Notes under the pieces: model-generated
Told to the model about the DNA's origin: nothing
Seen by the model: the letters and a program-made list of their open reading frames with translations, nothing else
Database searches by the model: none
Assembly: GCF_015350995.1 (NCBI RefSeq)
Contig: NZ_JADKRW010000004.1
Span: 186,001 to 250,000, forward strand
Reading direction: 5' to 3'
DNA from: Curtobacterium sp. VKM Ac-1393
GTDB lineage: Bacteria; Actinomycetota; Actinomycetes; Actinomycetales; Microbacteriaceae
Length of the DNA stretch: 64,000 nt
Made by a program: the position numbers and the translations under genes
Shown here: piece after piece, positions 47,747-57,945 of the stretch
Layout: each line of letters starts with the position of its first letter
Numbering within the stretch: the stretch's first letter is position 1

Positions 47747-48457
47747 TCACACCTCCGCGGACCGCGTGCGGCACCAGCCTGCGATCAGAGGGACACCGAT
47801 CCACAGAAGCCCAGACGTCGAAGAAGGCAAGAAGGGAGCGCTGCCAGTCACCCCGGCTTGAACCGTGCTGAACCGGATGAAGTCCGACCATGGACCGGCG
47901 AGCGCCAGCGCCGTGTCGACGACGAGGATGATCAAGAGGACACTCACGAGGGCGAGCGCGAGGCTTCGGAGTGATGCACCGATGCCGAAGCCGAGGGCTG
48001 CCGAAGAGAGGGCGAGCGCAGCGACTTCTCCGAGTTGCGCAAGAAAAGTCTCAGACGTCAACTCACCGCCGAGCGCGCAGGCCACCCCGACCGAGACCAG
48101 GGCTACAGCTGCGCTCGCGATGACCAGAACAGCAACCATCGCAACACATGCACATCCGCGCGCGAGGTAGAGGGCGTCGCGCGACAGGCCGGTGAGGATT
48201 CCATCGCGTTCCCCGCCGACCCGACCGTCGCCCACGCCGAACACGACCCCGACGATCGACGATGCGAGCGCCGCTGGGAGGCCGACGATCACGAGCACTT
48301 CGCCGGCGCCGAAGGACGGAGCCGACTTCACCACCGAGACGCTGAGCACGCCGCACGCGATGACCACGGCACACAACAGCGCGTACGCAGCGATGGCACC
48401 CCGCGTGTCGGTGCGTTTGCGGAATTCCAGGTGCGAGCTCTGGACGAACGAGATCAT
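47747..48457 (-). CDS. ABC-2-like permease of the peptide operon
   Basis: The 236-residue protein has about six hydrophobic helices (near residues 24-44, 52-75, 100-125, 145-165, 170-190, 210-230) and the SRDALYLAR loop typical of ABC-2 permeases. The size fits BcrB- or LanE/G-like immunity permeases. It overlaps the ATPase gene by four bases. Base composition is visibly less GC-rich than core genes. The role is inferred from context. Confidence 0.78.
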   Translation of the reverse strand: MISFVQSSHLEFRKRTDTRGAIAAYALLCAVVIACGVLSVSVVKSAPSFGAGEVLVIVGLPAALASSIVGVVFGVGDGRVGGERDGILTGLSRDALYLARGCACVAMVAVLVIASAAVALVSVGVACALGGELTSETFLAQLGEVAALALSSAALGFGIGASLRSLALALVSVLLIILVVDTALALAGPWSDFIRFSTVQAGVTGSAPFLPSSTSGLLWIGVPLIAGWCRTRSAEV

Positions 48458-49311
48458 CGCGCCTCCCCTGCCAAGTACTCTCCCGTTGATGTGGTCGCGT
48501 AGAGGTCCTCGAGGTCGGTCCCACCTTCCTCGACGCCCAGGACGTCGAGTGAATTCCTGACCGCTTCACGAACGACCTCCGGCGCGGGCGCGTCGACGCT
48601 CACCCATCCACCGCGGATCCTGCCGCCGTGTCCCCGCCGACCCAACACGTCGATCAACGCGGCCGGATCGTTCACTCGAATGAGGCAGCCGGTCTGTCCT
48701 CTGCGGCGCATCGGCTCGATGCATGTGATCGTTCCGGCACTGATGATCACCGCGACGTCGATGAACTGAGCCAGTTCACTCAAGAGGTGGCTGGAAACCA
48801 CGACGATCACGCCTCGGCTCCGCATGTCTGCGATGACCGACCTGACCCACGAGATCCCGTTCGGATCGAGACCGTTCATCGGTTCGTCGAGGATCACGAG
48901 GCCGGGCTCGCCGATGGTCGCTGCAGCGATCGCCAAGCGCATACGCATGCCGAGGGACAGCGCGCCGACCCTCCGGCGGGCAACGGACTCCAAGCCCGCT
49001 CGGCGGAGCGCTTCGTCAGCGGCTTCCGCTCCCACCCGCGCGTAAGAGCCGCGGAGGCGAATGGTCTCGAGGACGGTCCGCCCAGGGTGGAGTCCGTTCT
49101 CCGACAGGACGGCACCGACGAGGGTTGGAGGTGACGACAACCTTCCCGACGAGGCTGGGACCAGGCGCGCGAGAACTGACATCAACGACGATTTCCCGGC
49201 CCCGTTCGGACCGATCAGGCCGTACACCACGCCTGGGTCGAAACGGATGCTCACCCCGTCCAGGCGCGGTCGACCACGTCCGCGCAGGCGAACGTCGACC
49301 ATCTCAAGCAT
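48454..49311 (-). CDS. ABC transporter ATPase of the peptide operon (BcrA-like)
   Basis: The 285-residue ATPase from ATG 49311 (ribosome site AGAGGAG) has Walker A GPNGAGKSSLM, signature LSLGMRMRLAIAAA, Walker B LVILDEPMNGLDPNG and switch VVSSHLLSELAQF. The LSLGMRMRL signature is that of BcrA/drug-resistance and lantibiotic-immunity ATPases, not of peptide exporters with peptidase domains. It lies 60 bases after the peptide gene, across a 14-bp hairpin. It likely protects the producer or exports the peptide. Confidence 0.88.
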   Translation of the reverse strand: MLEMVDVRLRGRGRPRLDGVSIRFDPGVVYGLIGPNGAGKSSLMSVLARLVPASSGRLSSPPTLVGAVLSENGLHPGRTVLETIRLRGSYARVGAEAADEALRRAGLESVARRRVGALSLGMRMRLAIAAATIGEPGLVILDEPMNGLDPNGISWVRSVIADMRSRGVIVVVSSHLLSELAQFIDVAVIISAGTITCIEPMRRRGQTGCLIRVNDPAALIDVLGRRGHGGRIRGGWVSVDAPAPEVVREAVRNSLDVLGVEEGGTDLEDLYATTSTGEYLAGEAR

Positions 49312-49329
49312 GGTGCTCCTCTCGAACAA

Positions 49330-49363
49330 GGCTGCGGGGAGCGTCTCGCCGCTCCCCGCAGCC
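49330..49363 (-). terminator. Attenuator-like hairpin between peptide and ABC genes
   Basis: GGCTGCGGGGAGCG and its exact reverse complement flank the loop TCTCGC, directly after the peptide stop and 18 bases before the ATPase start. With no promoter visible after it, this suits partial termination that makes the peptide transcript more abundant than the ABC transcript. Confidence 0.75.
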
Positions 49364-49371
49364 GTCATCGA

Positions 49372-49791
49372 TCAACCGAAGAAGTAGTTCCAGAGCGCGC
49401 TGAAGAGCTCGGTCACGCTCAGGTTCCCGACGGCCGTGATCCCGGTGCGGATCCATCCCGCCAAGCCGTTCCACCAGTTCTTGAAAGCGTTGACACCGCT
49501 CCGGACCGCGTTCTTCATGCCCGTGACGATCGACGACGCGTTGTTCTTGATCCAGTTGACGATCGTCCCGATCGGCACCCGGTCCGTCGAGATCTCCCCC
49601 TGCGGAGCGGGTGAGCTCGGCACAGGGCTCGACTTCATCGGGACCGACATCGGAACGCCACGCTCGAGAGCGTGGGCCGACACTGAGATCGTCGACGCGG
49701 GTGCTGCCGTCGCGGCGGTTGCGCCCACTGTGCTCAGCATGGCGCCGGTGACGACTGCCCCGATCACCCCGACGGTACGAATCCGGTTCAT
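49372..49791 (-). CDS. Secreted amphipathic Trp-rich peptide precursor (bacteriocin-like, unrecognised)
   Basis: The 139-residue precursor has no cysteine. Residues 1-30 are a Sec signal (MNRIRTVGVIGAVVTGAML and on to ATAATAA) with cleavage likely after Ala30 or Ala32. Residues 33-71 are a Ser/Pro-rich pro-region. Residues 72-139 form an amphipathic, mostly helical segment with five Trp (80, 106, 107, 113, 134), net charge about +4 and the hydrophobic end LWNYFFG. This resembles membrane-active bacteriocins of the aureocin A53/lacticin Q kind in composition, but those lack a signal. ATG 49791 is preferred; ATG 49851 would add 20 hydrophilic residues before the signal. A hairpin and ABC genes follow. 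Confidence 0.8.
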   Translation of the reverse strand: MNRIRTVGVIGAVVTGAMLSTVGATAATAAPASTISVSAHALERGVPMSVPMKSSPVPSSPAPQGEISTDRVPIGTIVNWIKNNASSIVTGMKNAVRSGVNAFKNWWNGLAGWIRTGITAVGNLSVTELFSALWNYFFG

Positions 49792-49910
49792 GTCTACCCC
49801 AATCGTTGCGGCTTCTTCGCCGACACCGATCCTGGCATGCTGACCGTTCATATTTCAGAGTTTCAGAACAAAACGGATCTCGTTTCTGTAACGGAGGCGA
49901 AGAGAGGTGC

Positions 49911-50798
49911 TCACCCCCGCCGCGCCCGCGTCTGCTCCGCCCGCCCCGCGAGCTCCTCGTCCGCCGGGTACCCCACCTCGGTCAGCGTCAGCCCCTTCGC
50001 CGGCGCCGTCTTGAACGCGCTCGTCCGCGTCTCGGCGACGCGGAGCTCTTCGAGCCGTTCCGGCCCGAACCGCCCCTCGCCGACGGCGATGGTCGCCCCC
50101 ACCATCGCGCGCACCATGGAGTGGCAGAAGGCATCGGCCTGGAGGCGCGCCACCAGCACGCCGTCCGGCTCGCGGTCCCAGCGGAACTCCTGCAACGTCC
50201 GGATGGTCGTCGCGCCCTCGCGCGGCTTGCAGAACGTCGCGAAGTCGTGCAGCCCCAACAGCGTCAGCGCACCGCGCTCCATCGCCGCCGGGTCCAGGCT
50301 CGCCCCGTGCCAGACCGTGTGCCCGCGTCGACGTGGATCGCGCGGTGCCTCGGCGTCCGCGATCCGGTACTCGTACCGTCGCCAGAGCGGGGAGAACCGG
50401 GCGTCGAACCCGTCCGGCGCGACCGAGGCCCCGGTGACGACGACGTCCCCCTCGGGCGCCGCGATCCCGTTGACGCGTTTCACCAGGCCGTCCAGCGGCG
50501 ACCGCCCCGAGCCGCGTTTGGCGCTGAGCGCGTCCCACTGTTCGGCGGTCAGGTCGAGGTGGGCGACCTGTCCGGTCGCGTGCACGCCGGCGTCGGTGCG
50601 TCCGGCGACGGTGAGCAGTGGTGCGGTGCCCCACCGGGTGAAGACGGTGGCGAGGGCGGCTTCGAGCGCACCCTGCACGGTCCGCAGACCGGGCTGACGG
50701 GCCCACCCGGAGAACGCGGCCCCGTCGTACGCGATGTCCAGCCGCAGCCGGATCCCGGCAGCCTCGCCGCCGCCCTGCAGCCCCGCCGTCTCGTCCAC
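49911..50798 (-). CDS. truA: tRNA pseudouridine(38-40) synthase TruA
   Basis: The 295-residue enzyme has LDIAYDGAAFSGWARQPG, the nucleophile Asp in GRTDAGVHATGQ, and the conserved SMVRAMVGATIAVG near the end. GTG 50798 is chosen with GGTGG upstream; GTG 50822 is an in-frame alternative. It is the last core gene before the peptide operon, 119 bases away. Confidence 0.95.
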   Translation of the reverse strand: MDETAGLQGGGEAAGIRLRLDIAYDGAAFSGWARQPGLRTVQGALEAALATVFTRWGTAPLLTVAGRTDAGVHATGQVAHLDLTAEQWDALSAKRGSGRSPLDGLVKRVNGIAAPEGDVVVTGASVAPDGFDARFSPLWRRYEYRIADAEAPRDPRRRGHTVWHGASLDPAAMERGALTLLGLHDFATFCKPREGATTIRTLQEFRWDREPDGVLVARLQADAFCHSMVRAMVGATIAVGEGRFGPERLEELRVAETRTSAFKTAPAKGLTLTEVGYPADEELAGRAEQTRARRG

Positions 50799-50949
50799 GC
50801 GACCACCGTACCGGGGCCGCACCGCGCCTCCCGTCCGTCCTGCACAGCACCTGGCTGACGCGCGCTGTCCACCGATGTCAGCGCCACGTCAGTGCCGTGT
50901 GAGCGGTCCGCGGCACCATCGTCCTCGACATCGACGAAAGGACCCTTCG

Positions 50950-51935
<986 letters not shown>

Positions 51936-51939
<4 letters not shown>

Positions 51940-52766
51940 CCACCATCACCACCACGGGCACCTCGGCCCCCCGGGTCACCCCACGCCCCGGTGTCGGCGC
52001 GACCGGGCTCGGCGCCACCGTCCGCCAGTCGCTCACGATGGCGTACCGCGGCCTGATCAAGGTCCGGCGCACCCCGGAGCAGCTGTTCGACGTCACCCTG
52101 ATGCCGATCGTCTTCACCGTGATGTTCACGTACATCTTCGGTGGCGCGATCGCCGGCGACGTCGCGAGCTACCTGCCGATCATCATCCCCGGCATCCTCG
52201 TGCAGACGAACATCACGTCGTCGATCGTCACGGGGGTGCAGCTGCGCGAGGACATGGACAAGGGCGTGTTCGACCGCTTCAAGTCCCTGCCCATCGCCCG
52301 CATCGCCCCGCTCGCTGGTGCGCTGCTGGCCGACACGGTCCGGTACGCGATCGCCACGACGATCACCTTCACGGTCGGCATCATCATGGGCCTGCGCCCG
52401 GCTGGTGGCGTCGGTGCGGTCGTCCTGGCCGGACTGCTGGTCATCGTGGTCGCCTGGGCGATCAGCTGGATCTTCGCCTACTTCGGTGTCGTCGCCCGCA
52501 CCGCGTCGAGCGTCTCCGGCATCTCGAACCTGGTGCTGTTCCCGCTCACGTTCCTGTCGAACGCCTTCGTGCCGGCGGACACCCTGCCGGACTGGTTGCG
52601 CTGGTTCTCCGAGGTCAACCCCATCTCGCACCTGATCACGGCGGTCCGCGACCTCGTGAACCAGGGCACCGTGGGCGTCGACCTGTGGCTCAGCCTGCTC
52701 GGCGCGGCGGTGGTCGTCGCGGTCTTCGCACCGCTCACCGTCCGTGCGTACATGCGGAAGGCCTGA
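51936..52766 (+). CDS. DrrB-type ABC-2 permease
   Basis: The 276-residue ABC-2 permease has about six helices and the family stretches FTYIFGGAIAG, YLPIIIPGILVQT, FDRFKSLPIARIAPLAGAL and FLSNAFVPADTLPDWLRWFSEVNPISHL. With DrrA it would export a hydrophobic drug or lipid. It ends 10 bases from the convergent SARP-like regulator gene. Confidence 0.93.
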
Positions 52767-52776
52767 CAGGTCTCGA

Positions 52777-55700
52777 TCAGCGCACGCGGAACCGCAGCTC
52801 CTCGAGCAGAAGCCGCGCCTGCGAGACGGCCTCAGCCCGGTTCGATCCGGCCGAGGCCGTCTCGGCGTCCGTCAGCACCGTGGCGCCCAGGGCGTCGGCG
52901 AGGACCGTCCGCATCCGGGTGTGCGCGAGCACACCGAAGTCCTGGCGCGATCCGAGTCGCATCGCCAGCCCCCAGCACCGGGCGGCCTGCTCCGGTCGGC
53001 CGTCACGGGCGGCGGCGAGCGCCAGCCCGAGCAGGGCGGTCCCGATCACGGGCAGGTCCAGCCACCACGGGTGGACACGCAGCATCACGAGCGCTCCGAC
53101 CCGCAGGCGTCTCGCGACCGCCACGTCGTCGACCGGGAGGCCCGGCGCGGCCCCGTCGGACCGGCGCACCGCCGCCTCGTCCCGCGCCGCGATCCGCGCC
53201 GAGCCCGCCATGAGCGTCCAGTGCGGCGTCTGCTTCCGCATGGGCAGCACAGAGTCCCAGGCGCGGGTGTACTCCGCCGCCGCATCGTCGAGGGCTCCTT
53301 CCCAGCGCGAGCACTCCGCGCCGATCGCCATCGCGAGGACGCCGATCTGCACCCGGTCCTCGTCGAACCCGCCGCGGGCCTCGACCGGCCGGTGCTGCAG
53401 GTCGTCGGCGACCTGCCGGGCACGGACGACGTCGCCGGTGCTCGCGGCGCAGAGCCCGACGGTCCAGCCGATCTCGTACAGGTCGTCGTCGGCCCCGAAC
53501 CGTTCGAGTTGCTCGCGGGCGACCTCGGCGGACCGCAACGCGTCGGCGTGCCGACCGGTCTGCGCCAGCAGCTGGGTCATGGTGACCGCGATGGACCCGG
53601 TCGTCCAGGCGTCGTCGTTCGTCCGCGACAGGGCCGCTGCGCGGGTCGCGTAGCGCAGGGCGACGGCGGACTCTCCGTCGTTCTCGGCGAGCGGCGCACT
53701 GAGCATGTTCGCCAGGCAGGCGACGCCGGGTTCCGGGTCGTCGCGGTAGCGGGTGAGCAGGGCGACCCCGTCGGCCGGATGACCCAGCGTCAGCAGCAGG
53801 GCGGCCTGCGCGTCGAGCACCGCGAACCCGGTCGTGCCGTCGCGCATCACGCGGCGCAGGGTCGACACGGCCAGGGCAGCGGTGCGCTTGTCGCTGAACG
53901 CCGACGAGCCACCGGTGACGACCAGGCCGAGCACCGTCGCGGCGCGGTCCTCCGGCGCCGGATCCGCTCGGCGCAGGACCGGGACGACCTCGGGCCCGAG
54001 CGCGACGACCTCGCCGTGGGCACCGCGGAGCGACCAGTACCCGCCGAGGGCCGCGAACAGGTGCGCGACCGCCGAGGTGTCGTCGGCAGCCAGGCTCCAG
54101 CGGAGCAGCGTCACGAGGTTGTCGGATTCGCGGGCGACCTCGCGGAACCGTTCGAGCTGCGCGGAGCCCGTGATGGTGAGCAGGTTCCGCGCGGCGGCGA
54201 AGTCCCGGCCCCAGTGGATCATCGCGCCGCGGACGGCCTCGGCGGCCCCACGGTCCTCGAGCCGGGCCGCTCCGAACTCCCGCACCGTCTCGAGCAGCCG
54301 GTACCGCACCGGCTCGCCCTCGTGCTCGACGAGCTGCACGAGGGACTGCTCCACGAGTTCGGCGAGTGCGTCGAGTGCGTCGAGCCGACGGTCCGGAGCC
54401 GCGACTGCCTCGACCGCGTCCACCGCCAGCCCGTCCGGGAACAGCGCCAGCCGCGTCAACAGGTCCTGCGCCCCGTCGTTCAGCAGCCGCCAGCTCCACT
54501 CGATCACCGCGAGCAGGGTGCGGTGCCGCTCCGGAGCGCTGCGGTCGCCGCCGCGCAGCAGTGCGAACCGGTCGTCCAGCCGCCGTTCGATCTCGTCGGC
54601 GCTCATGCCGCGGATGCGCGCCGCCGCGAGCTCGATCGCCAGGGGCGAGCCGTCGAGCCGGGTGCAGATCCGTCGGACGGCGTCCACCGGCAGGACGGCT
54701 CCGGGGCGTGCGGCCCGTGCGCGCTCGGTGAACAGGCGTACTGCCGCGCCGTCGGCCTCGACGGGCAACGGTGCCAGCGGCGCCACGACCTCGCCGGCGA
54801 TGGCGAGCGGGGCACGCGAGGTCGTCAGGATCCGCAGGCTCGGCACGGTCGCGAGCAGGTCGGCGGCGAAGGCGGCGATCTCGGCGACCAGGTGCTCGCA
54901 GTTGTCCAGGACGAGCACGGTCGGCCCGTCGGAGAGCGCCCGGACGACGCGGGTGCGGAGGTCGGCGGCGACGGCGTCCCGGAGCGATCGGGTCGACCGG
55001 AACTCGGCGATCCCGAGCAGCGCGCCGAGCGCCGGGACGACGTCGTCGGCCGTGGCGAGCGGCGCGAGCTCGAACACGACGACGCCCTGCGTCGGTGGCA
55101 GGCCGGCGGCGACCGCCTGCGCGAGGCGGGTCTTCCCCAACCCACCCGCGCCGAGGATCGTGACGAGCCGTCCGGCGGACAGCAGGTCCGAGACGGCGGC
55201 GAGGTCGGCCTCCCTGCCGACCAACGTGGTGGGCGCGGCCCGCAGTCCGATGCGCCGGACGCTCCCCGTGGCGGGGCCGGACCGTCGCAGCAACTCGGCG
55301 TTCAGCCGCACCAGGTCGGCCGAGGGGTCGGCTCCGAGTTCGTCGGCCAACCGGTCTCGGTGTGCGGCGAACGACGCGATGGCCTCGCTCGTGCGGCCTG
55401 CGGACGCCAGGGCCCGCATCGAGCCGGCGACGGCGACCTCGTCGAACGGGTTCGCCAAGGCCTCGGCAGCCCAGAGTTCGGCGGCCTCGTCGGCTCGGCC
55501 GTCGTCGAGCAGGGTGCCGCCGAGCGTGCGGCGGAGCGTTCGACGGAGCGCCGCGGCGCGGTCGGCGAGCGCGGTTCCCAGGTCGCCGTCGACGTCTGCT
55601 CCCGGATCGCCGCGCCAGAGGTCGAGCGCAGCGCGCACCGCTGCCGGGTCCGCGTGGTCCGCAGCGCGCTCCGCACGGGCGAGGTCGACGTCCCCGGGCT

Positions 55701-55983
55701 CGCCGCCCAGTGCGTAGCCGGTGCTCGTCGACACCACGAGACCGTCCGCCATGCTCCGGCGCAGACGGGACACGAGGGTTTGCAGCGCCGCACGGGCACC
55801 CCGCGGTTGCGCGTCCGGCCAGAGGTCGTCGATCAGGGACTCGGTGCTCAGGGCGTGCCCCCGCGCGAGCACGAGGGCGGTGAGGAACGACCGAGCCAGC
55901 GCACCGGGCACCGCCGACGGCCGTCCGTCCGGACCCGCCACCGTGACCGGTCCGAGGACGGCGATGCGGGGCGGGTCGGTCAC
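52777..55983 (-). CDS. AfsR/SARP-like large transcriptional regulator (BTAD, NTPase, TPR)
   Basis: The 1068-residue protein has an OmpR-type winged helix (about 1-95), a bacterial transcriptional activator domain (about 95-240), and a STAND/NB-ARC NTPase (about 265-560) with GAGGLGKTRLAQAVAAGL and LVLDNCEHLV. A helical TPR-like region (about 600-1060) follows. SARP/AfsR proteins activate secondary-metabolite or export genes. It converges with drrAB, so it is a candidate regulator of them; that link is inferred. A GGGAGGCCCGG copy near 53137 lies within the coding sequence. Confidence 0.9.
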   Translation of the reverse strand: MTDPPRIAVLGPVTVAGPDGRPSAVPGALARSFLTALVLARGHALSTESLIDDLWPDAQPRGARAALQTLVSRLRRSMADGLVVSTSTGYALGGEPGDVDLARAERAADHADPAAVRAALDLWRGDPGADVDGDLGTALADRAAALRRTLRRTLGGTLLDDGRADEAAELWAAEALANPFDEVAVAGSMRALASAGRTSEAIASFAAHRDRLADELGADPSADLVRLNAELLRRSGPATGSVRRIGLRAAPTTLVGREADLAAVSDLLSAGRLVTILGAGGLGKTRLAQAVAAGLPPTQGVVVFELAPLATADDVVPALGALLGIAEFRSTRSLRDAVAADLRTRVVRALSDGPTVLVLDNCEHLVAEIAAFAADLLATVPSLRILTTSRAPLAIAGEVVAPLAPLPVEADGAAVRLFTERARAARPGAVLPVDAVRRICTRLDGSPLAIELAAARIRGMSADEIERRLDDRFALLRGGDRSAPERHRTLLAVIEWSWRLLNDGAQDLLTRLALFPDGLAVDAVEAVAAPDRRLDALDALAELVEQSLVQLVEHEGEPVRYRLLETVREFGAARLEDRGAAEAVRGAMIHWGRDFAAARNLLTITGSAQLERFREVARESDNLVTLLRWSLAADDTSAVAHLFAALGGYWSLRGAHGEVVALGPEVVPVLRRADPAPEDRAATVLGLVVTGGSSAFSDKRTAALAVSTLRRVMRDGTTGFAVLDAQAALLLTLGHPADGVALLTRYRDDPEPGVACLANMLSAPLAENDGESAVALRYATRAAALSRTNDDAWTTGSIAVTMTQLLAQTGRHADALRSAEVAREQLERFGADDDLYEIGWTVGLCAASTGDVVRARQVADDLQHRPVEARGGFDEDRVQIGVLAMAIGAECSRWEGALDDAAAEYTRAWDSVLPMRKQTPHWTLMAGSARIAARDEAAVRRSDGAAPGLPVDDVAVARRLRVGALVMLRVHPWWLDLPVIGTALLGLALAAARDGRPEQAARCWGLAMRLGSRQDFGVLAHTRMRTVLADALGATVLTDAETASAGSNRAEAVSQARLLLEELRFRVR

Positions 55984-56021
55984 GGAGCGAGTCTACGGAG
56001 CGCCGGTGACGCCGGTCCCCG

Positions 56022-57140
56022 TCAGCCGCGAGGGCGGTGGAACGCGGACGGGCCCGTGCGGGTGTCGAGGTTGTCCGTGGCGCGGCGCTCGGACTCCACG
56101 ATGCCGCGCAGCGACACCAACGCCGACGCCGTCACCGCGACGTGTGAGGGGTTCTCGCGCGAGGCGTCCAGTGCCCGCTCGAGTCGTTCGATCGCCTGGT
56201 CGCCCTCGTCCTCGGGGCACTCGCCGCGGATCACGCACGCGAGCTTCCGGATCGCGTCGACGAGCGGCTCGGTGAACGCCGGGTCGGGGCGACCGAGGTT
56301 CGACGACACCGGACCGGACCGGGCGACGAGCTCGGTGAGGTCCGTCGTGTACCAGGCGACCCGTTCGAGTGCACGGAACCGGGCACCGTCCTGCTGCAGC
56401 CGTGCGCGCGACTCGCGGAGCGCGCCGCGCGGGTTGATCTTCCGACTCTCGTGCGCGACCGACACCCGTGCCCGCACGTCGGCGATCGCCCGGTCGAGGG
56501 CGTCCTGCTGCCGGTTCCAGGCGTCCTCGTCGCGCTTGCCGCTCTCGAGCACCTGCGCAAGCCCCTCGAGGTGCTCGGCCAGTACCGCGTTGACCTCGTC
56601 GATCCGGCGCTCGGCGTCCCAGAAGTGCAGGGGCGGGAACACCAGGAAGTTCACGAGCAGGCCGACGACGACGCCGACGGCCATCTGCACCAGGTACCCG
56701 AACGAGTAGCCCTCGGCGTTCGCGCCACCGACGAGCAGCACGAACAACGCCGCCGTCGAGACCCACGTGCTGCCCTCGCCGAGCACCCGGAAACCGCCGA
56801 CGAGCACACCGATGCCGACCGCCAGGGCCACCGCGAGGATGCCCGGGTCCCCCACGATCATCGTGAAGCCCGCGACGGCGATGCCGAGCAGGATGCCGAC
56901 GAGCGTCTGGATGCCGTTGCGGAGCCCGGCGAACACCGTGGTCTGCATCGCGACGATCGCCCCGAGCGGTGCGTAGTACGGGTAGTCGGACGCGACCCCG
57001 GGCACGTGCCTGGCGATGAACCAGGCCAGTGCCGCGGCGCCGGCTGCCTTGACCGCGTGCAGCAGGCGTGGCTGGGTGCCGGACGTCCGGCTCCACCGCC
57101 ACGCGCGGCGACCGACTCCCGCGATGTGTTGGAACTCCAT
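56022..57140 (-). CDS. FUSC/aromatic acid exporter-like membrane protein
   Basis: The 372-residue protein has six hydrophobic helices in residues 25-175 (PYYAPLGAIVAMQTTVFAGL is the family hallmark), then a soluble helical domain with coiled-coil character (LEGLAQVLESGKRDEDAWN onward). It resembles the FUSC/DUF939 group. Transport substrate unknown. ATG 57140 has GGAGAG at a seven-base spacing. Confidence 0.85.
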   Translation of the reverse strand: MEFQHIAGVGRRAWRWSRTSGTQPRLLHAVKAAGAAALAWFIARHVPGVASDYPYYAPLGAIVAMQTTVFAGLRNGIQTLVGILLGIAVAGFTMIVGDPGILAVALAVGIGVLVGGFRVLGEGSTWVSTAALFVLLVGGANAEGYSFGYLVQMAVGVVVGLLVNFLVFPPLHFWDAERRIDEVNAVLAEHLEGLAQVLESGKRDEDAWNRQQDALDRAIADVRARVSVAHESRKINPRGALRESRARLQQDGARFRALERVAWYTTDLTELVARSGPVSSNLGRPDPAFTEPLVDAIRKLACVIRGECPEDEGDQAIERLERALDASRENPSHVAVTASALVSLRGIVESERRATDNLDTRTGPSAFHRPRG

Positions 57141-57256
57141 GTGGTGACTCTCCCTGTCGGGCGGACACGCTACGGGGCGGTCACTGGGAAGGCGACGTTT
57201 CTGCGTTCCCCGGACGTCGGCACCGGACCGGCGCCGGATCGGCACCGATCGCGGGT

Positions 57257-57298
57257 ACGACGAAGCCCCCGCGACCTGGGTCGCGGGGGCTTCGTCGT
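57257..57298 (-). terminator. Terminator of the rpoA-rplQ operon
   Basis: ACGACGAAGCCCCCGCGAC, loop CTGG and the exact reverse complement form a 19-bp stem about 15 bases past the rplQ stop. Confidence 0.9.
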
Positions 57299-57312
57299 GG
57301 TGACGCGGGGTC

Positions 57313-57882
57313 TTACTTGGCGTCGTCGGCCTTCGTCGCGGCGTCGTCCTCGACCTCGGCAGCTGCCTCGGTCTCGGTCTCGGTCTCGACGGGAGCGGAC
57401 TCCTCGGTGGTCTCGGTCTCCTCGACCGGGGCCTCCTCGGTGGTCTCGTCGGCAGCCGGCTCCTCGACCGGAGCAGCGGCGGCCGGAGCCGCGGTGCGCT
57501 TCACCGGGGCGGGCGTGCCCGACACCGGCTCGAGGACGAGCTCGATCGACGCCAGCGGGGCGTTGTCGCCCTTGCGGAAGCCGAGCTTCGTGATGCGGGT
57601 GTAGCCGCCCTGACGGTCCTCGACCTGCGGGGCGATCTCCGTGAACAGCGTGTGCACGACGGACTTGTCGCGCAGGGCCGCGATGACCCGACGACGAGCG
57701 TGCAGGTCGCCGCGCTTCGCGAACGTGATGAGACGCTCGGCGACCGGGCGGAGGCGCTTGGCCTTCGTCTCGGTGGTCGTGATGCGACCGTGCGTGAAGA
57801 GGGCGTTGGCGAGGTTGCTCAGGAGCAGGCGCTCGTGAGCGGGACCGCCACCGAGGCGGGGGCCCTTGGTGGGCTTCGGCAT
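57313..57882 (-). CDS. rplQ: 50S ribosomal protein L17
   Basis: The 189-residue protein starts with the L17 core [23 protein letters not shown] and [25 protein letters not shown]. From about residue 130 it has a Glu/Thr/Ala-rich acidic tail of about 60 residues, longer than in most bacteria but common in actinobacteria. It lies 63 bases after rpoA. Confidence 0.96.
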   Translation of the reverse strand: MPKPTKGPRLGGGPAHERLLLSNLANALFTHGRITTTETKAKRLRPVAERLITFAKRGDLHARRRVIAALRDKSVVHTLFTEIAPQVEDRQGGYTRITKLGFRKGDNAPLASIELVLEPVSGTPAPVKRTAAPAAAAPVEEPAADETTEEAPVEETETTEESAPVETETETEAAAEVEDDAATKADDAK

Positions 57883-57945
57883 GTCAGTTCTCCAGTGGTG
57901 AAAGTGGTGCGCGCGGTGTCAGCGCGCTTGCGCGTGAGCGCGAGA

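Noticed and set aside
49792..49851. Upstream ATG 49851 as the peptide start
   Set aside because: It would place 20 hydrophilic residues ahead of a typical Sec signal peptide; ATG 49791 gives a normal signal.
55993..57168. 391-codon minus-strand frame overlapping the FUSC-like gene
   Set aside because: It is a shifted frame with Arg/Gly/His-rich low-complexity translation; the frame 57140-56022 has clear membrane helices and a family motif.
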